DNA from: Talinum fruticosum
Taxonomy: Eukaryota; Streptophyta; Magnoliopsida; Caryophyllales; Talinaceae
Length of the DNA stretch: 64,000 bases
Direction of reading: 5' to 3'
NCBI GenBank assembly: GCA_021018815.1
Contig: JAITYX010000007.1
Coordinates: forward strand, 9,848,501 to 9,912,500
The notes beneath the pieces are model-generated. The model saw only the letters and a list, made by a program, of their open reading frames with translations. It was not told the DNA's origin and did no database searches. A program made the translations under genes and the position numbers. Every line of letters starts with the position of its first letter. Positions within the stretch are counted from its first letter, which is position 1. Shown piece by piece: positions 1 through 9,924 of this stretch.

Positions 1-660
1 CATGTTTGTTCTCAAATTATCTTAGTTTCAGCACTGATCTTGTAGTACTTATAACACCATCAAGATCTTGTATCCATTTACACGACCTTGTCGTACTTGT
101 ATGTCCCTTAGATTTATATCTTGTATCATCATTATTATTGTGGAATTGGTTTTGTTTGTTTTTGCCGTTCATGATTTTCTCACAATTTAGGTTTTCACGT
201 AAAAAATTTGATGTCCAGTTTGATATTATTGTTCTTGCCTAATTTTCTCGAATACCTTTCTGCTTCCTCAAATTTATCGCTCTATATTTTTTCCTAACAT
301 ACTTACCATTAACTTCTGATTAATTGTCCCCATTTTTCGATAAAAAGTATAAATTATAATTAAAGAAGGGCTTGTGGCATCACCTGCAGGCAATATTAAT
401 TACCAAAAAAATGCTATCAGTTAGAATTTAAATATAACGAGCAGGTAGCCCCAGAGTTTAATATGTGCAAAATTTCTACAAAAAAAAATGTAAAAATTAA
501 TTAAAAGATGGCTATGGGCAGACTCGGGATTATCTTCCCAGAGATAAGATGAGGTCGATCAAGGCAGTTATGTCATATTGCAGTTCCCTGTCCCTGTCCC
601 TTGCTGTATGATTGTATCCTCCCCTAGACACCCCTCCCCCGCCAAAAAAACAAGAACAAG
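1..660. other. no gene recognised (left edge)
   Basis: AT-rich DNA with no open frame that resembles a known protein. It runs up to the decayed dioxygenase copy and may hold its former promoter, but I see no motif clear enough to call. Confidence 0.5.
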
Positions 661-662
661 AA

Positions 663-1916
663 ATGAACATTAAAAAATCCACCGAGAATGAAACCCTATG
701 TTCCAAAAATGAGAGCAGATTGAAGGAGCTTAAAGCATTTGATGAGCAAAAGACAGCGGTTAAGGGAGTGTTGATGCCGTGATCCAAACGCTGCCCAGTA
801 TCTTCATCTGACCCCAGAAGAGCTCGCCAACGAGCCAAACACACTCGATGATGATAATGGCGGTCTCCCAGTTCCTGTCATTGATCTTGGGAACATAATC
901 ACGAGCATGAAACATAAACATGATAGTGAAGAAATCGCCAAGAAAATCCTTCTGGCATCGGAGAAGTGGGGGTTCTTCCAGGTAGTAAACCATGGGATCC
1001 CCTTGGATTTGCTAGAGAGGATGATGGATGGAGCTCGGAGGTTCCATGAGCAGGATGTAGAGGTGAAGAAAGGGTATTATACATGGGATAATTGAAAGCC
1101 CGTGGTGTTTAAAAAGTAAAACAAGCTATGACTTCTACAAAACCTAGGCTGCCAGTTGGAGGGACACTTTGGTTATCAGTTCTGCATTTCTGGGGCAACA
1201 AGATCCTGACCTTATACCTGAGATATGGAGGGATGTGACATTGCAATATGTTAAAGTTGGGTGAAATTCTACTGGAGTTATGGTCACTGGCTCTTGGGTA
1301 AAGATCAGAACAGCTGAGGGATGAAACAGACTGCACAAAGGGTTGGACCTATTTGTTCAACTGTTATCAGGCTTGCCCCAAGACGGAACTGACCTCAGGG
1401 TCCGTGGACCCCTCATTCTTCACCATACTTGTGCAAGATCAAATTGGCGGCTTCCATGTCCTCCATCACAATGAATGGATCAATGTAAAGCCTATCCCAG
1501 GTGCTTTCATTGTCAAAATTGGTGACATTCTCCAGGTTTTGTCCTCTCCTTTCTATCTGCTTATAATGTTGGAACGGAACTGCATTCTTGCATTGCACAG
1601 ACTATAAAACGCGCTTTTATATATGTTTTTTTCGAAGAAGATAAATGAAGAGAACATCTCTCTCATAATTACATATGTTTTTGATACAGATAATATGGAA
1701 TGATAAGCTGAAAAGTGTTGAACACCGGGTGGTTGGGCCAAGGATTTCGGTGACACTATTCTTTAGAGGAGTTTTGTCATTGCAAAAGTTATGTGGACCT
1801 GTTAAAGAGCTTCTATCAGAAGAGAAGAAACCATTCTATAGACAATTTTTGCTCAGTGAATTCTACAAACACTTCTTCACTCGACTGGTGGATGAACAAG
1901 TGTTTTTTTTTTTTTT
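663..1916 (+). pseudogene. 2-oxoglutarate/Fe(II) dioxygenase pseudogene (DOX-psi)
   Basis: This is a decayed relative of DOX-A, -B and -C downstream. Seen: an ATG at 663 opens a frame resembling the family N-terminus (LKAFDEQKTAVKGV), which breaks near 770. The DIOX_N core [19 protein letters not shown] is readable at 907-1095, followed by stops and shifts. The 2OG-FeII_Oxy part resumes at about 1353 (ACPKTEL, then DPSFFTILVQDQIGGFHVLH). The intron-2 equivalent is kept at 1536-1689 and the last exon runs from 1690 (NDKLKSVEHRV, GPRIS). The first iron ligand is lost: the KHSD of the paralogs reads GSVD. Intron 1 is absent, because the exon 1 and exon 2 equivalents are fused at 1230/1231. The C-terminus stops in a T tract instead of the family ending PGIQYF. 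The copy is non-functional by multiple lesions, one of them in the active site. Confidence 0.9.
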
Positions 1917-1974
1917 TTGATTGATAAAAGCCAAAAGGTTGAAGAGTACACGTAGACTTGCCAATCGGGTCATT

Positions 1975-2350
1975 CGGTTCGGGTTCGGGTTCGGTTCGGA
2001 TTAGTTCGGTTCGGGTTAACTTCGGGTCGATCTTGTTCGGGTTCGGTTCGGTTTCGGGTTCGGGTCAACTTCGTTCGGTCAACTTCGGGTCAATCTCGTT
2101 CGAGTTCGTTCGGTTTCGGTTCGAGTTAACTTCGGTTCGATTCAATTTCGGGTCAATTTCGTTCGGGTTCGTTCGGTTTCGGTTCGGGTCCAGGTTTGGT
2201 TTGGGTTAATTTTGGATCGGGTCAACTTTGGGTCGGTTTCGGTTCGAATTGGGTCAATGTCAATTCGGTGAGTTTCGAGTATGATTTCGGGTTAACTTTA
2301 GATCGGGTTAAAATCGGGTCGGGTCACTTTTGGGCCGGGTTGATATTTGG
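1975..2350. repeat. degenerate TTCGGG repeat tract, left
   Basis: About 375 bp built from variants of TTCGGGT, TTCGGTT and TTCGAGT. Frames across it stay open and give serine/glycine/phenylalanine/arginine-rich peptides, an effect of the repeat and not coding. Confidence 0.85.
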
Positions 2351-3811
2351 TCGTGTCGTGTCAATTTTTTTACAAAACCTTTTTGAGTTGAAAAAATAAA
2401 ATTTTTATAAAGTTAATATATTATTAATATTAGTTTTTTTAATTTTACACCTTTGTTTTTGTACAGATTAAAAATGGAACGTTGTTTATTAAAAAAAATA
2501 CTTGTAACTTTTAAGAGATATAACTTAAACAAGCAAAATTTGAATATTTGACTCTAAATTTAAAACAAGATAAACCAAGTTGAATATCAATACGTCACAT
2601 ATGTATAATCCAACTCAAACTTATTGATAAGTATCAAAAACGAAATCGCAAGACAACAACGATCGATAGATATAAAAGTTAGGATTAACTATAAGAGTTA
2701 GGATTAACTGAATTTACTCGATGAATTGTAATTTGTAATGAATGAATTGAACTAATGTGAACCATAATTTGACGCTTAATTTCATACGATACCAAGTCGA
2801 TTTGGTCAAATTCGAACTAGTACAATTTCAACCGAACTTATCTATAGACTACATAAATTAATAAAATCGAAATTGCGAGATACCTATATAATAACAATAC
2901 TAATAGACTAAATGGCAACAGTTTGAATTTTTAGAGTGATTATATTTGATGTTAAATTTATAAAGATAATGTTAGAATAACTTAGATAAGTTTGAATCGA
3001 TACAATCTAAAATGATCTTGATAAATCAAAATGAAAACTGAATATTCATCGACCACTAGTCATAATAACCAACTAAGAAGAATATCTAGTCGATCAATCA
3101 ATCGGTTATTGCTCAACTCATAAGTACTCGATTTACGATTATCATCTTGTATTATAATTTTCCAACCAATTAATTGAACTAATTTGAACATTAATCTTGA
3201 GTTAAATTTAATATCAATTTGGTCAAATTCAAATTAGTACAGATTAATAAAAACAAAGTTGTGAGATACCGAAACATGGTAATGACTACTAATTTACTAA
3301 ATCAAGTCTCATCGATATTAGTTAAGTATTTAACTTATTCATGTAATGACTATATTTAACGTTAAACGGACCCGACTTAGATAAGTTTTAGTCAATATAA
3401 TCCCAAATAAACTTGCTAAATCAAAGTGAAAACTAATACAATTCGAATTGAACTTATTTATACAAATTAAATTACATATTGTACACATATTTCATTATTT
3501 TTTAAATTATTTATATATTTACACATATTTCATTATTCTTTAAATTACATATATATTTACACGTTTTATTATTCTTTAAATTATATATTTTACCTTTATT
3601 TTCATGAACAAAATAATAACTTATTTTGTAATGTAAATTCTCTAAAATTATTAATTAAATTAAATTAAATTCTATTAATAATATCTTATAAAGTTATAAT
3701 ATAAAAATTTCCACCTTTTATTTTTTTCCTCTTATTTGTTTAACAAAAATCAAGATTTTCATCTCTACTTCTATTTTAGTAAAAATCAAAATTTTTATCA
3801 CAAATTACAAT

Positions 3812-3919
3812 TAGATTTTGGAGGGAAAACTCCCTCTCTTATTTTAGTTGTCAAAAAAAGGAACAAAAATAAAATAAAAAAAAACAAACTAGATTTTGGA
3901 GGGAAAGCTCCCTCTCTTA
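3812..3919. repeat. 30-bp direct repeat pair
   Basis: A segment beginning TTAGATTTTGGAGGGAAA and ending CTCCCTCTCTTA occurs at about 3812-3841 and again at about 3890-3919, with one or two differences, just inside the right TTCGGG tract. It is probably a small internal duplication of the element. Confidence 0.7.
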
Positions 3920-3949
3920 TGAGAGATTTGCCAAAAAAATATGGGTTCG

Positions 3950-4285
3950 ATCAAATTCAAATTCAAGTCGGGTGGAGTTTGGGTCACTTTTATTCGAATT
4001 CGGGTCCGATTCGGTTCGGGTCCGATTTGGTTCGGTTCCGATTCAATTCGGGTCCGATTCGGTTCGGGTCGTAATCGGGTCAATTATATTTCGGGTTGGT
4101 TTCGATTTCGGGTCGGTTCGGTTTCGGATCGGGTCGTTTCGGTTCAGGTCCGAATCGGGTTCATTACATTTCGGGTCGGTTCATTTCGGTTTTCGGGTCA
4201 AAATCGGTTCAACTGTTTCGGATGTCGGTTCGGTTTGAGTTTCGGGTTGTTCGAATTGACCCATTCGGTTCGAGTCAATTTTACC
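3950..4285. repeat. degenerate TTCGGG repeat tract, right
   Basis: Second tract of TTCGGGTCCGATTCGG-type units, in the same orientation as the left tract. Together they look like subterminal arrays of a single element. Confidence 0.85.
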
Positions 4286-4292
4286 GAGTCTA

Positions 4293-4793
4293 CACATAGA
4301 TACCAAAAGTCCACAAACAAAGCAATAACATTAACAACCAGCGGATTCCCCGTTATTATAATTATTACGCAACCATTATGCAAAAGTTGAACAAAGATGA
4401 GCAGATGCTTGATCACTTCAGGATTCGAAAACCATGAAAAAGAAAAGGAAAGTAAAAGCAATTCTTCCTCATTCATCCAAAAAATTTCCATCTAAATTTA
4501 TGGACTTATTTTACGATTTTGTTTTTTCTTTTGTAAAATGATATACATCTTATTACAAGGTACTTTCTATTTCAATTTAAAAATTGTATTATCATGTGTT
4601 CAATTGGAAAAAAATTTGATATGATTGGATAGTGTTATGTAGTTATAACTTATAAATTATATAATATCATTTGTTTATATCATTATTTACAATTATAGAA
4701 TTACATATATGATATATCTTTGCGGACATAATTACTTTCATTCAGCATAGCCGATGAATACTATTGTACCTATTGAAAATTTAGTTATTTTTA
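4293..4793. other. no gene recognised
   Basis: AT-rich spacer with no recognisable coding or structural feature. Confidence 0.5.
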
Positions 4794-4996
4794 GGGTGTG
4801 TTTGGTTGAAAGGAAAATATTTTCCCAAGAAAATATTTTTCATGGAAAAATAAATTTTTAAGGAAAACCATTTTCCACCCACATTTTCCTTTATTTGGTA
4901 GAAAAAAATAATTTTCCAAAATAGTTACTTAAACCAACCATAAAAACCCAATAAATATGAAAAGAAAAAGTAAATAACTAATTCATCTTCAAAACC

Positions 4997-5053
<57 letters not shown>

Positions 5054-5455
5054 AGCACCTAAATTTGATAAGTTTGTACATCTCCCTATAATCCAACTTT
5101 TCCAGGTATAAAATAATAGAAATTAAAAATAAATAAATACTGTAAACAAAATTTTCATCTATGAACTTTACAACAAGAAAAGGAAAAAGATAAGGACAAA
5201 ACTTGAAAAAAGAAAATGAAGGTGACAAAGTAAGACAAATTTAGAACTTGAACTCCCATTGATAAGACTTTATTTTTCCTTGATTGAGGTGGAGGAAAAT
5301 TAACTTCCTTCCTCATAAAAGGAAATTTATTTTCCATTGATTGAGGGAAATTATTTTCCTCCGGAAAATATTTATCCACCATTTATACTACCAAGAATCG
5401 GAAAATAAAATGATAATTTTTTGAGAAAATATTTTCCACTCAAGCAAATACACCC
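4794..5455. mobile_element. MITE-like element with ~31-bp inverted ends
   Basis: The left end reads GGGTGTGTTTGGTTGAAAGG and continues AAAATATTTTC. The right end reverse-complemented reads GGGTGTATTTGCTTGAGTGG and continues with the same AAAATATTTTC, so about 27 of 31 bases agree. The 662-bp interior is rich in GGAAAATATTTTCC palindromes and holds a (TA)n tract, with no coding frame. Short size, no ORF and GGGTGTGTTTGG ends are typical of plant MITEs. The flanks do not give a clear target duplication, so the superfamily is open. Confidence 0.65.
4999..5051. repeat. (TA)n microsatellite
   Basis: About 26 uninterrupted TA units inside the MITE-like element. Confidence 0.95.
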
Positions 5456-6496
5456 ATATAACATTAATTTAGGTTGGAACAAATGGTGCCATGCTACTTG
5501 ACATATATTATCATTTTTCATGCATAATTTAAAATTTTGGGATCTTTTTTAGTTCAATACTATTTTACTTATGGACATCAGAATGTGAGACCACCTACCG
5601 ACCTTTTTCCAAAAACTTTTGAGGGAAAAAAATGTAATGAGGAAGGCTTATAGTGGATTGGGCCGGCCCACTTCAGCAAAAACCCAAGTCGGCTTCATTA
5701 GAATGTGAGCTGAGCTTGAGTTAAGACAATTCATTGACTAGGTCTTTCCCTGTACCAATTAAATAAATGGAACAATTCAATAACCATATTAAATGGAGTT
5801 CCCATCCACTGCCAACCCTAAATAAATCATACCAATATCCACCCAATCTCCATCTCCATCTACAATATCAATAATACTCGTATGAAATTTACGCCTTATA
5901 GAAAACTTTTATATATTTTAGGTTAGACCCCTATTTTTAACTTTAACACAAATCTTAAAATAATGTGAAATTTTAATATAATTAAAGTTTTAAAGATATT
6001 CAAACTAGTGTATTAATATATAAAATTATAATATTATTTCGTTTCTCCTTAGTTGTCGCCTTAAATATGACAAAATAGTTGTATGACTAATGTTATTATT
6101 ATCTTGCTTGCAAGTCAACAATATCTCACTAATCTTGACTAATGATATTGATGGCTAACCTTTATCCTATTTAGAAGGTCATTAATGAACTCCTCATATA
6201 ACTTCTTCCAAGTAGCTAGGTAGAGATTGAGGAAAGATTCAATGGAATGCAAGAATTTTGATGTGAATGTGATGTATCTTCATTGTGAAATATAAGTCAT
6301 TTTCAAGTAATTTAAGACGTGAAGTAATTAGGAGTATAGTACAAAAATTTTATTAACGAGAACGAGAAATAATCTCACAAGCTTTCGTAAAGCCTGTTCA
6401 TAAGTGCTATCCTTATGGTAAAATGTAAGTTATTTTTCTAAAAAAAGAAGAAATAATGTCTAATTAAATCGTAATTTAATGACTAAAACTCGTACT
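5456..6496. other. intergenic, no gene recognised
   Basis: AT-rich spacer upstream of DOX-A. The last ~200 bp (for example the AGAAATAATCTCACAAGC region near 6364) resembles sequence upstream of DOX-B near 14806, so the duplicated unit probably included several hundred bp of promoter. Confidence 0.5.
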
Positions 6497-6640
6497 TTAA
6501 CCTATTAGATGCGTTACTTTATAATTGGATATCACAATTGGTATCAACTATCACCTTATCAACTTGGTCCCTTCCCTATATTCAATTTATGAGTTCTTCC
6601 ACATTTATATTCCATTGTTGACTGAGTCAAGAATATCGCA
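6497..6640 (+). promoter_or_regulatory. upstream block shared by the dioxygenase copies; palindromic TTGACT pair
   Basis: The region AGATG...TTGGATATCACAATTGG...CACCTTATCAACTTG is recognisably repeated upstream of DOX-B (14953-15060) and DOX-C (17046-17115). In DOX-A a perfect 13-bp palindrome, TTGACTGAGTCAA (6618-6630), lies 121 bp before the ATG. It contains two inverted TTGAC W-box cores and a TGAGTCA bZIP/GCN4-type core. These motif meanings are general plant knowledge; their use here is inference. Confidence 0.4.
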
Positions 6641-6750
6641 AATGGACTTCCGCTGTATTATATTAATATCCAAAGACTGTATGAGTTTATTGGTAAACTA
6701 CATTTCAATCTTTCACGCCATCACCCCCTCTCTAAAAAAAACCCAGAAAA

Positions 6751-8069
6751 ATGAGCAGCCAAACTACCTTGAGTAATGGATCCCAATCCAGTAGCTATGA
6801 TCGAAACATCGAACTGAGGGCCTTTGATGAGGGAAAAACCGGGGTTAAAGGGCTAGTAGATGCAGGAGCAGAAAAAATTCCGAGCATATTTGTTAGACCA
6901 CAGGAGGATCTTTCTAAGGAATTTGGTACTTGTGAGAATTTAGCTATTCCTGTCGTCGACCTTGCTCATGTTGGTGAAAGAAACAGTCAGGGCGAGGAGA
7001 TCATCAGAAAGATCCTTTGGGCATCGGAGAAGTGGGGGTTCTTCCAAGTAGTAAATCACAGTATTCCATTGGAAATACTTGACAATGTGGTGGAAGGTGT
7101 TAGGATGTTTCATGAGCAAGATGTGGAGGTTAAGAAGGAGTTTTACAGCCGGGACGGAATACGGCAAGTCAGGTATAATACCAACCTTGATTTGTACAAG
7201 TCAAGGGCTGCTAATTGGAGGGATACTTTGTATGTTAGCACTGTCTTGCGACCTGAACTTGATCCCGAAGCGCTCCCTCCAATATGCAGGTATAGTTTCT
7301 TCTCTCTTATTGCTTACAGTATTTAGTATGTAACTAATTAAGTCCGGCCATTGCTAGGAATGCTAGCTAAACAGGGTAGTCATGGTTTTTGCAGGGATGC
7401 GATGTTGGCCTATGTGAACCATGTCCGTAAACTGGGTGAGCTCGTGCTCGAGCTATTGTCAGTGGGTCTGGGACTCGAACCAGAACATCTGCGAGGAATG
7501 GAAGCTACAAAGGCGTGGAACTTAGTTGGGCACTACTACCCTGCGTGCCCCGAGCCAGACTTGACACTGGGAGCCAGCAAGCATTCTGATCCCTCTTTCC
7601 TCACTATACTTTTGCAAGATCAAATTGGTGGCCTTCAAGTTCTTCATCAGAATCAATGGGTTAATGTTGAGCCTGTCCCTAGTGCCTTGATTGTAAACAT
7701 CGGTGACATTCTCCAGGTTAGCTTCCCGGCTTGTCCACCTGTTTTTCAACATATCTGTGAGTTTTTGAAGTCATTGTGCTATTATACTATCTTGATTTCG
7801 ACTGTATTTGAGTGCAGATAATCTCGAATGACAAGCTTAAAAGTGTGTACCACAGAGTGATTGCTAATAGAGTCGGACCGAGGATTTCAATTGCAACATT
7901 TTTCACAGGATCATTCTCATCACCCAAGGTATATGGACCCATTAAAGAGTTGGTGTCAGAAGAAAATCCACCTCTTTATAAAGATTTTACACTCCAAGAG
8001 TTCTTCAAGCATTTCTTCTCCCGACCAATTGATCAGCCCGGAATTCAATACTTTCGACAAACCTTGTAG
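6751..8069 (+). CDS. 2-oxoglutarate/Fe(II)-dependent dioxygenase, ACC-oxidase-homolog clade (DOX-A)
   Basis: Three exons (6751-7289, 7395-7716, 7818-8069) with GT..AG introns encode 370 aa, the usual family length. The N-terminal DIOX_N domain covers roughly residues 66-165 ([19 protein letters not shown]) and the 2OG-FeII_Oxy core roughly 215-320. Iron ligands are H243 and D245 (KHSDPSF) and H299 (SVYHRVI). R309 and S311 (GPRIS) bind 2-oxoglutarate. The enzyme couples oxidative decarboxylation of 2-oxoglutarate to hydroxylation or desaturation of a small molecule, in the cytosol. The clade contains the Arabidopsis At1g06620 group and deacetoxyvindoline 4-hydroxylase, so the substrate cannot be inferred. 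The usual VNHGIP reads VNHSIP (S104). The MSSQTT start is shared with DOX-B. A 189-bp stretch of exon 2 is identical to DOX-C. Confidence 0.93.
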
Positions 8070-8195
8070 CCTGGAGAATGTATTTAAGTCTATCCATAGC
8101 AATAACATAAAAAGAAATCTACTTACAGTAGACTGTTTAAGTAGTTAATTAGCTATATAGTCAAAAATTAAGCAACATTAATAGTTGTGAGATAT

Positions 8196-8360
8196 AGGCC
8201 CTGTTTTCTCTAACGTTGTAAGTTGTGACCAATAAGGAGTTGTAAAATAATTGTAAAATAGTTGTAAGATCAGTTATAAAAAGTTTAAACAATTTTAAGG
8301 AATTGCAAGGAGTTATAAGAAATTGTAAGGTTATAAGCTAAAGTTAAAAAGAACACCGCT
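8196..8360. mobile_element. MITE-like insertion in the DOX-A 3' region
   Basis: About 165 bp starting AGGCCCTGTTTTCTCTAACG and ending AAGTTAAAAAGAACACCGCT; the ends are imperfect inverted repeats (TGTTYTYTYTAAC). The flanks GAGATAT and ATGATATCAAATAATTC align with the uninterrupted DOX-B 3' region near 16905-16930 (GATGTAATGCCAAATAATCC), so DOX-B serves as an approximate empty site. Confidence 0.55.
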
Positions 8361-9682
8361 ATGATATCAAATAATTCTTAATTACTGTTTGTCTTTCTTT
8401 CCAAAATATACAGTGCACGAAAGAGGTTTTTGCCCCGCTACATGATGACTTAGTGCTTAATAGAAAATGACTAAGGGTAAGTTCTTCTCGAACAATCAAA
8501 AGTACATATTATCGAAATAACATTACTAGAAGTTACTCTAAAGTTACTGAAAATTGTTAAATGACTAGTTCTTTTAACCCGTGCTTAAAATTTCAATTTA
8601 AATAATTTATAAAATTTGATCCAATAATTAGTTCATATTACTTTAGGAAATTATATGTGTTATGAAATAATTATATGTTTAAAAATAATAATGTTTACTT
8701 GTCATAAATATTTTAGAAAATACATATTTGAATTTTTTTAAAAAGAGAATTCACCTTGAAAAATGAAGGAAAATTGGTTAATAATTAATTTTAACACCAA
8801 AAATTTAAAATTCAACAAGGAAATTTAAAAAATAATCCCATGTATTTTAATAAAATCAAAATTTTGGATCATTAATAGTCTTATTCATACACTTACTACT
8901 TTAAAGTATAAACATTGTCTTATTTTATGCTCCCATTAACACATGAACTTATATGCAACGGTACAAAATTCACATAACTCAAGTCCGATTTATTCCAAAA
9001 AAAGAATTAACATAATAAATTTGATGAGAAAGAGTGAAGTGAATTGTCGAAAGGCTAAAAAAGGGATAATTTTCATAAAAATGCAATTATATTAACGAAA
9101 TAAAAATGTCTTTTGAATTTTTTTTAAATAGTATAAAATTTCATAATAATTTATGAATTAGATAGAGAAAGGAAAAAGATGTCTTTTTTTACTCTTTTTC
9201 GAAAATGGCATGAACTATACATTTAATAGGGTTATAATATTTAGAATGATATATATGCAAGCCAAACTAATTCGCTAATCACAATGGGGTTTTTTTTTTG
9301 GGGATGTGAAGTCAATTCACTAAGTTTTGATGAAGTACGTCCTCATCCAACCTAATCAATGCATATACAATTAACCTTGCTATTTTATAATCTAGTCAAA
9401 GTAACCGTTCAAGTGAGATGATATGATATTATTCAATTATGAAATTAAGTACAAATTAAGTTAATTATTAAATATTAAAAGATTAAGAAAAAAACATTCA
9501 ATAAACATTAGTCAACTATTCATTTTTTAACTATCTACAACTAAAGTTCAGAAGGAAAACAAATGAAGGATTAAAGAAACAGATAAAATTGGAGTTAGGG
9601 TTAGGATAACCTAAGAAAATTTAGACTAAAAAAATTATAGAATAAGGAGTCTTTGGATATTATATTATTCAAAATTGATTAC
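8361..9682. other. intergenic, no gene recognised
   Basis: Begins with the remaining DOX-A 3' homology (CTTTCTTTCCAAAATATACAG, also after DOX-B and in altered form after DOX-C), then AT-rich spacer without recognisable features. Confidence 0.5.
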
Positions 9683-9699
9683 ATAACTCATTAGTATAT

Positions 9700-9907
9700 G
9701 TCGAGACGGTTAGTGGCGCACTGGTCACTCGGCCCTATCTCCCCCAGGTTCGAATTTGTAGGGAATAATCTCATTTGAGGAAATTGTGAAGGGGATAACT
9801 TATGTGGCCTTTGATATCCATCTCCCTCCCCAGCCTATTAAACTCATTGGGCTGCCCTGAGATAGGGGGCTCAATATGAGTATACCCATTTACCTTGTAA
9901 AAAAAAA
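9700..9907 (+). mobile_element. tRNA-derived SINE
   Basis: A 208-bp element with an internal pol III promoter: A box TGGCGCACTGG (9714-9724) and B box GGTTCGAATTT (9747-9757), ending in CTTGT plus an A tract. It is flanked by near-identical 17-bp target duplications, ATAACTCATTAGTATAT (9683-9699) and ATAACTCATCGGTATAT (9908-9924), with 2 mismatches. This is the hallmark of LINE-mobilised insertion. No protein is encoded. Confidence 0.88.
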
Positions 9908-9924
9908 ATAACTCATCGGTATAT

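Larger units (their letters stand above)
1953..4292. mobile_element. non-autonomous hAT-like element with TTCGGG-rich ends
   Basis: Two G-rich tracts of degenerate TTCGGGT/TTCGGTT repeats (about 1975-2350 and 3950-4285, same orientation) enclose about 1.5 kb of AT-rich non-coding DNA. The outer ends are imperfect inverted repeats: the left end reads TAGACTTGCCAATCGGGTC, and the right end reverse-complemented reads TAGACTCGGTAAAATTGACTC. Terminal TAGA..GGCAA-like sequence followed by subterminal CGGGT repeats is typical of plant Ac-like hAT elements. I could not find a matching 8-bp target duplication, so the boundaries are provisional. There is no transposase. The element lies just past the truncated end of the dioxygenase pseudogene. 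Alternative: two low-complexity tracts of separate origin. Confidence 0.5.

Noticed and set aside
1958..2399. Open frames rich in Ser/Gly/Phe/Val/Arg
   Set aside because: They are translations of TTCGGG repeats. Stop codons are avoided because the repeat lacks them; the same holds for 3941-4390.
4999..5228. Minus-strand frame with an isoleucine/tyrosine repeat (also 50402-50602)
   Set aside because: It is only the translation of (TA)n microsatellites.
9700..9780. Possible tRNA gene
   Set aside because: A and B boxes are present, but no cloverleaf with acceptor pairing could be drawn, and the target duplications and A-rich tail identify it as a SINE.
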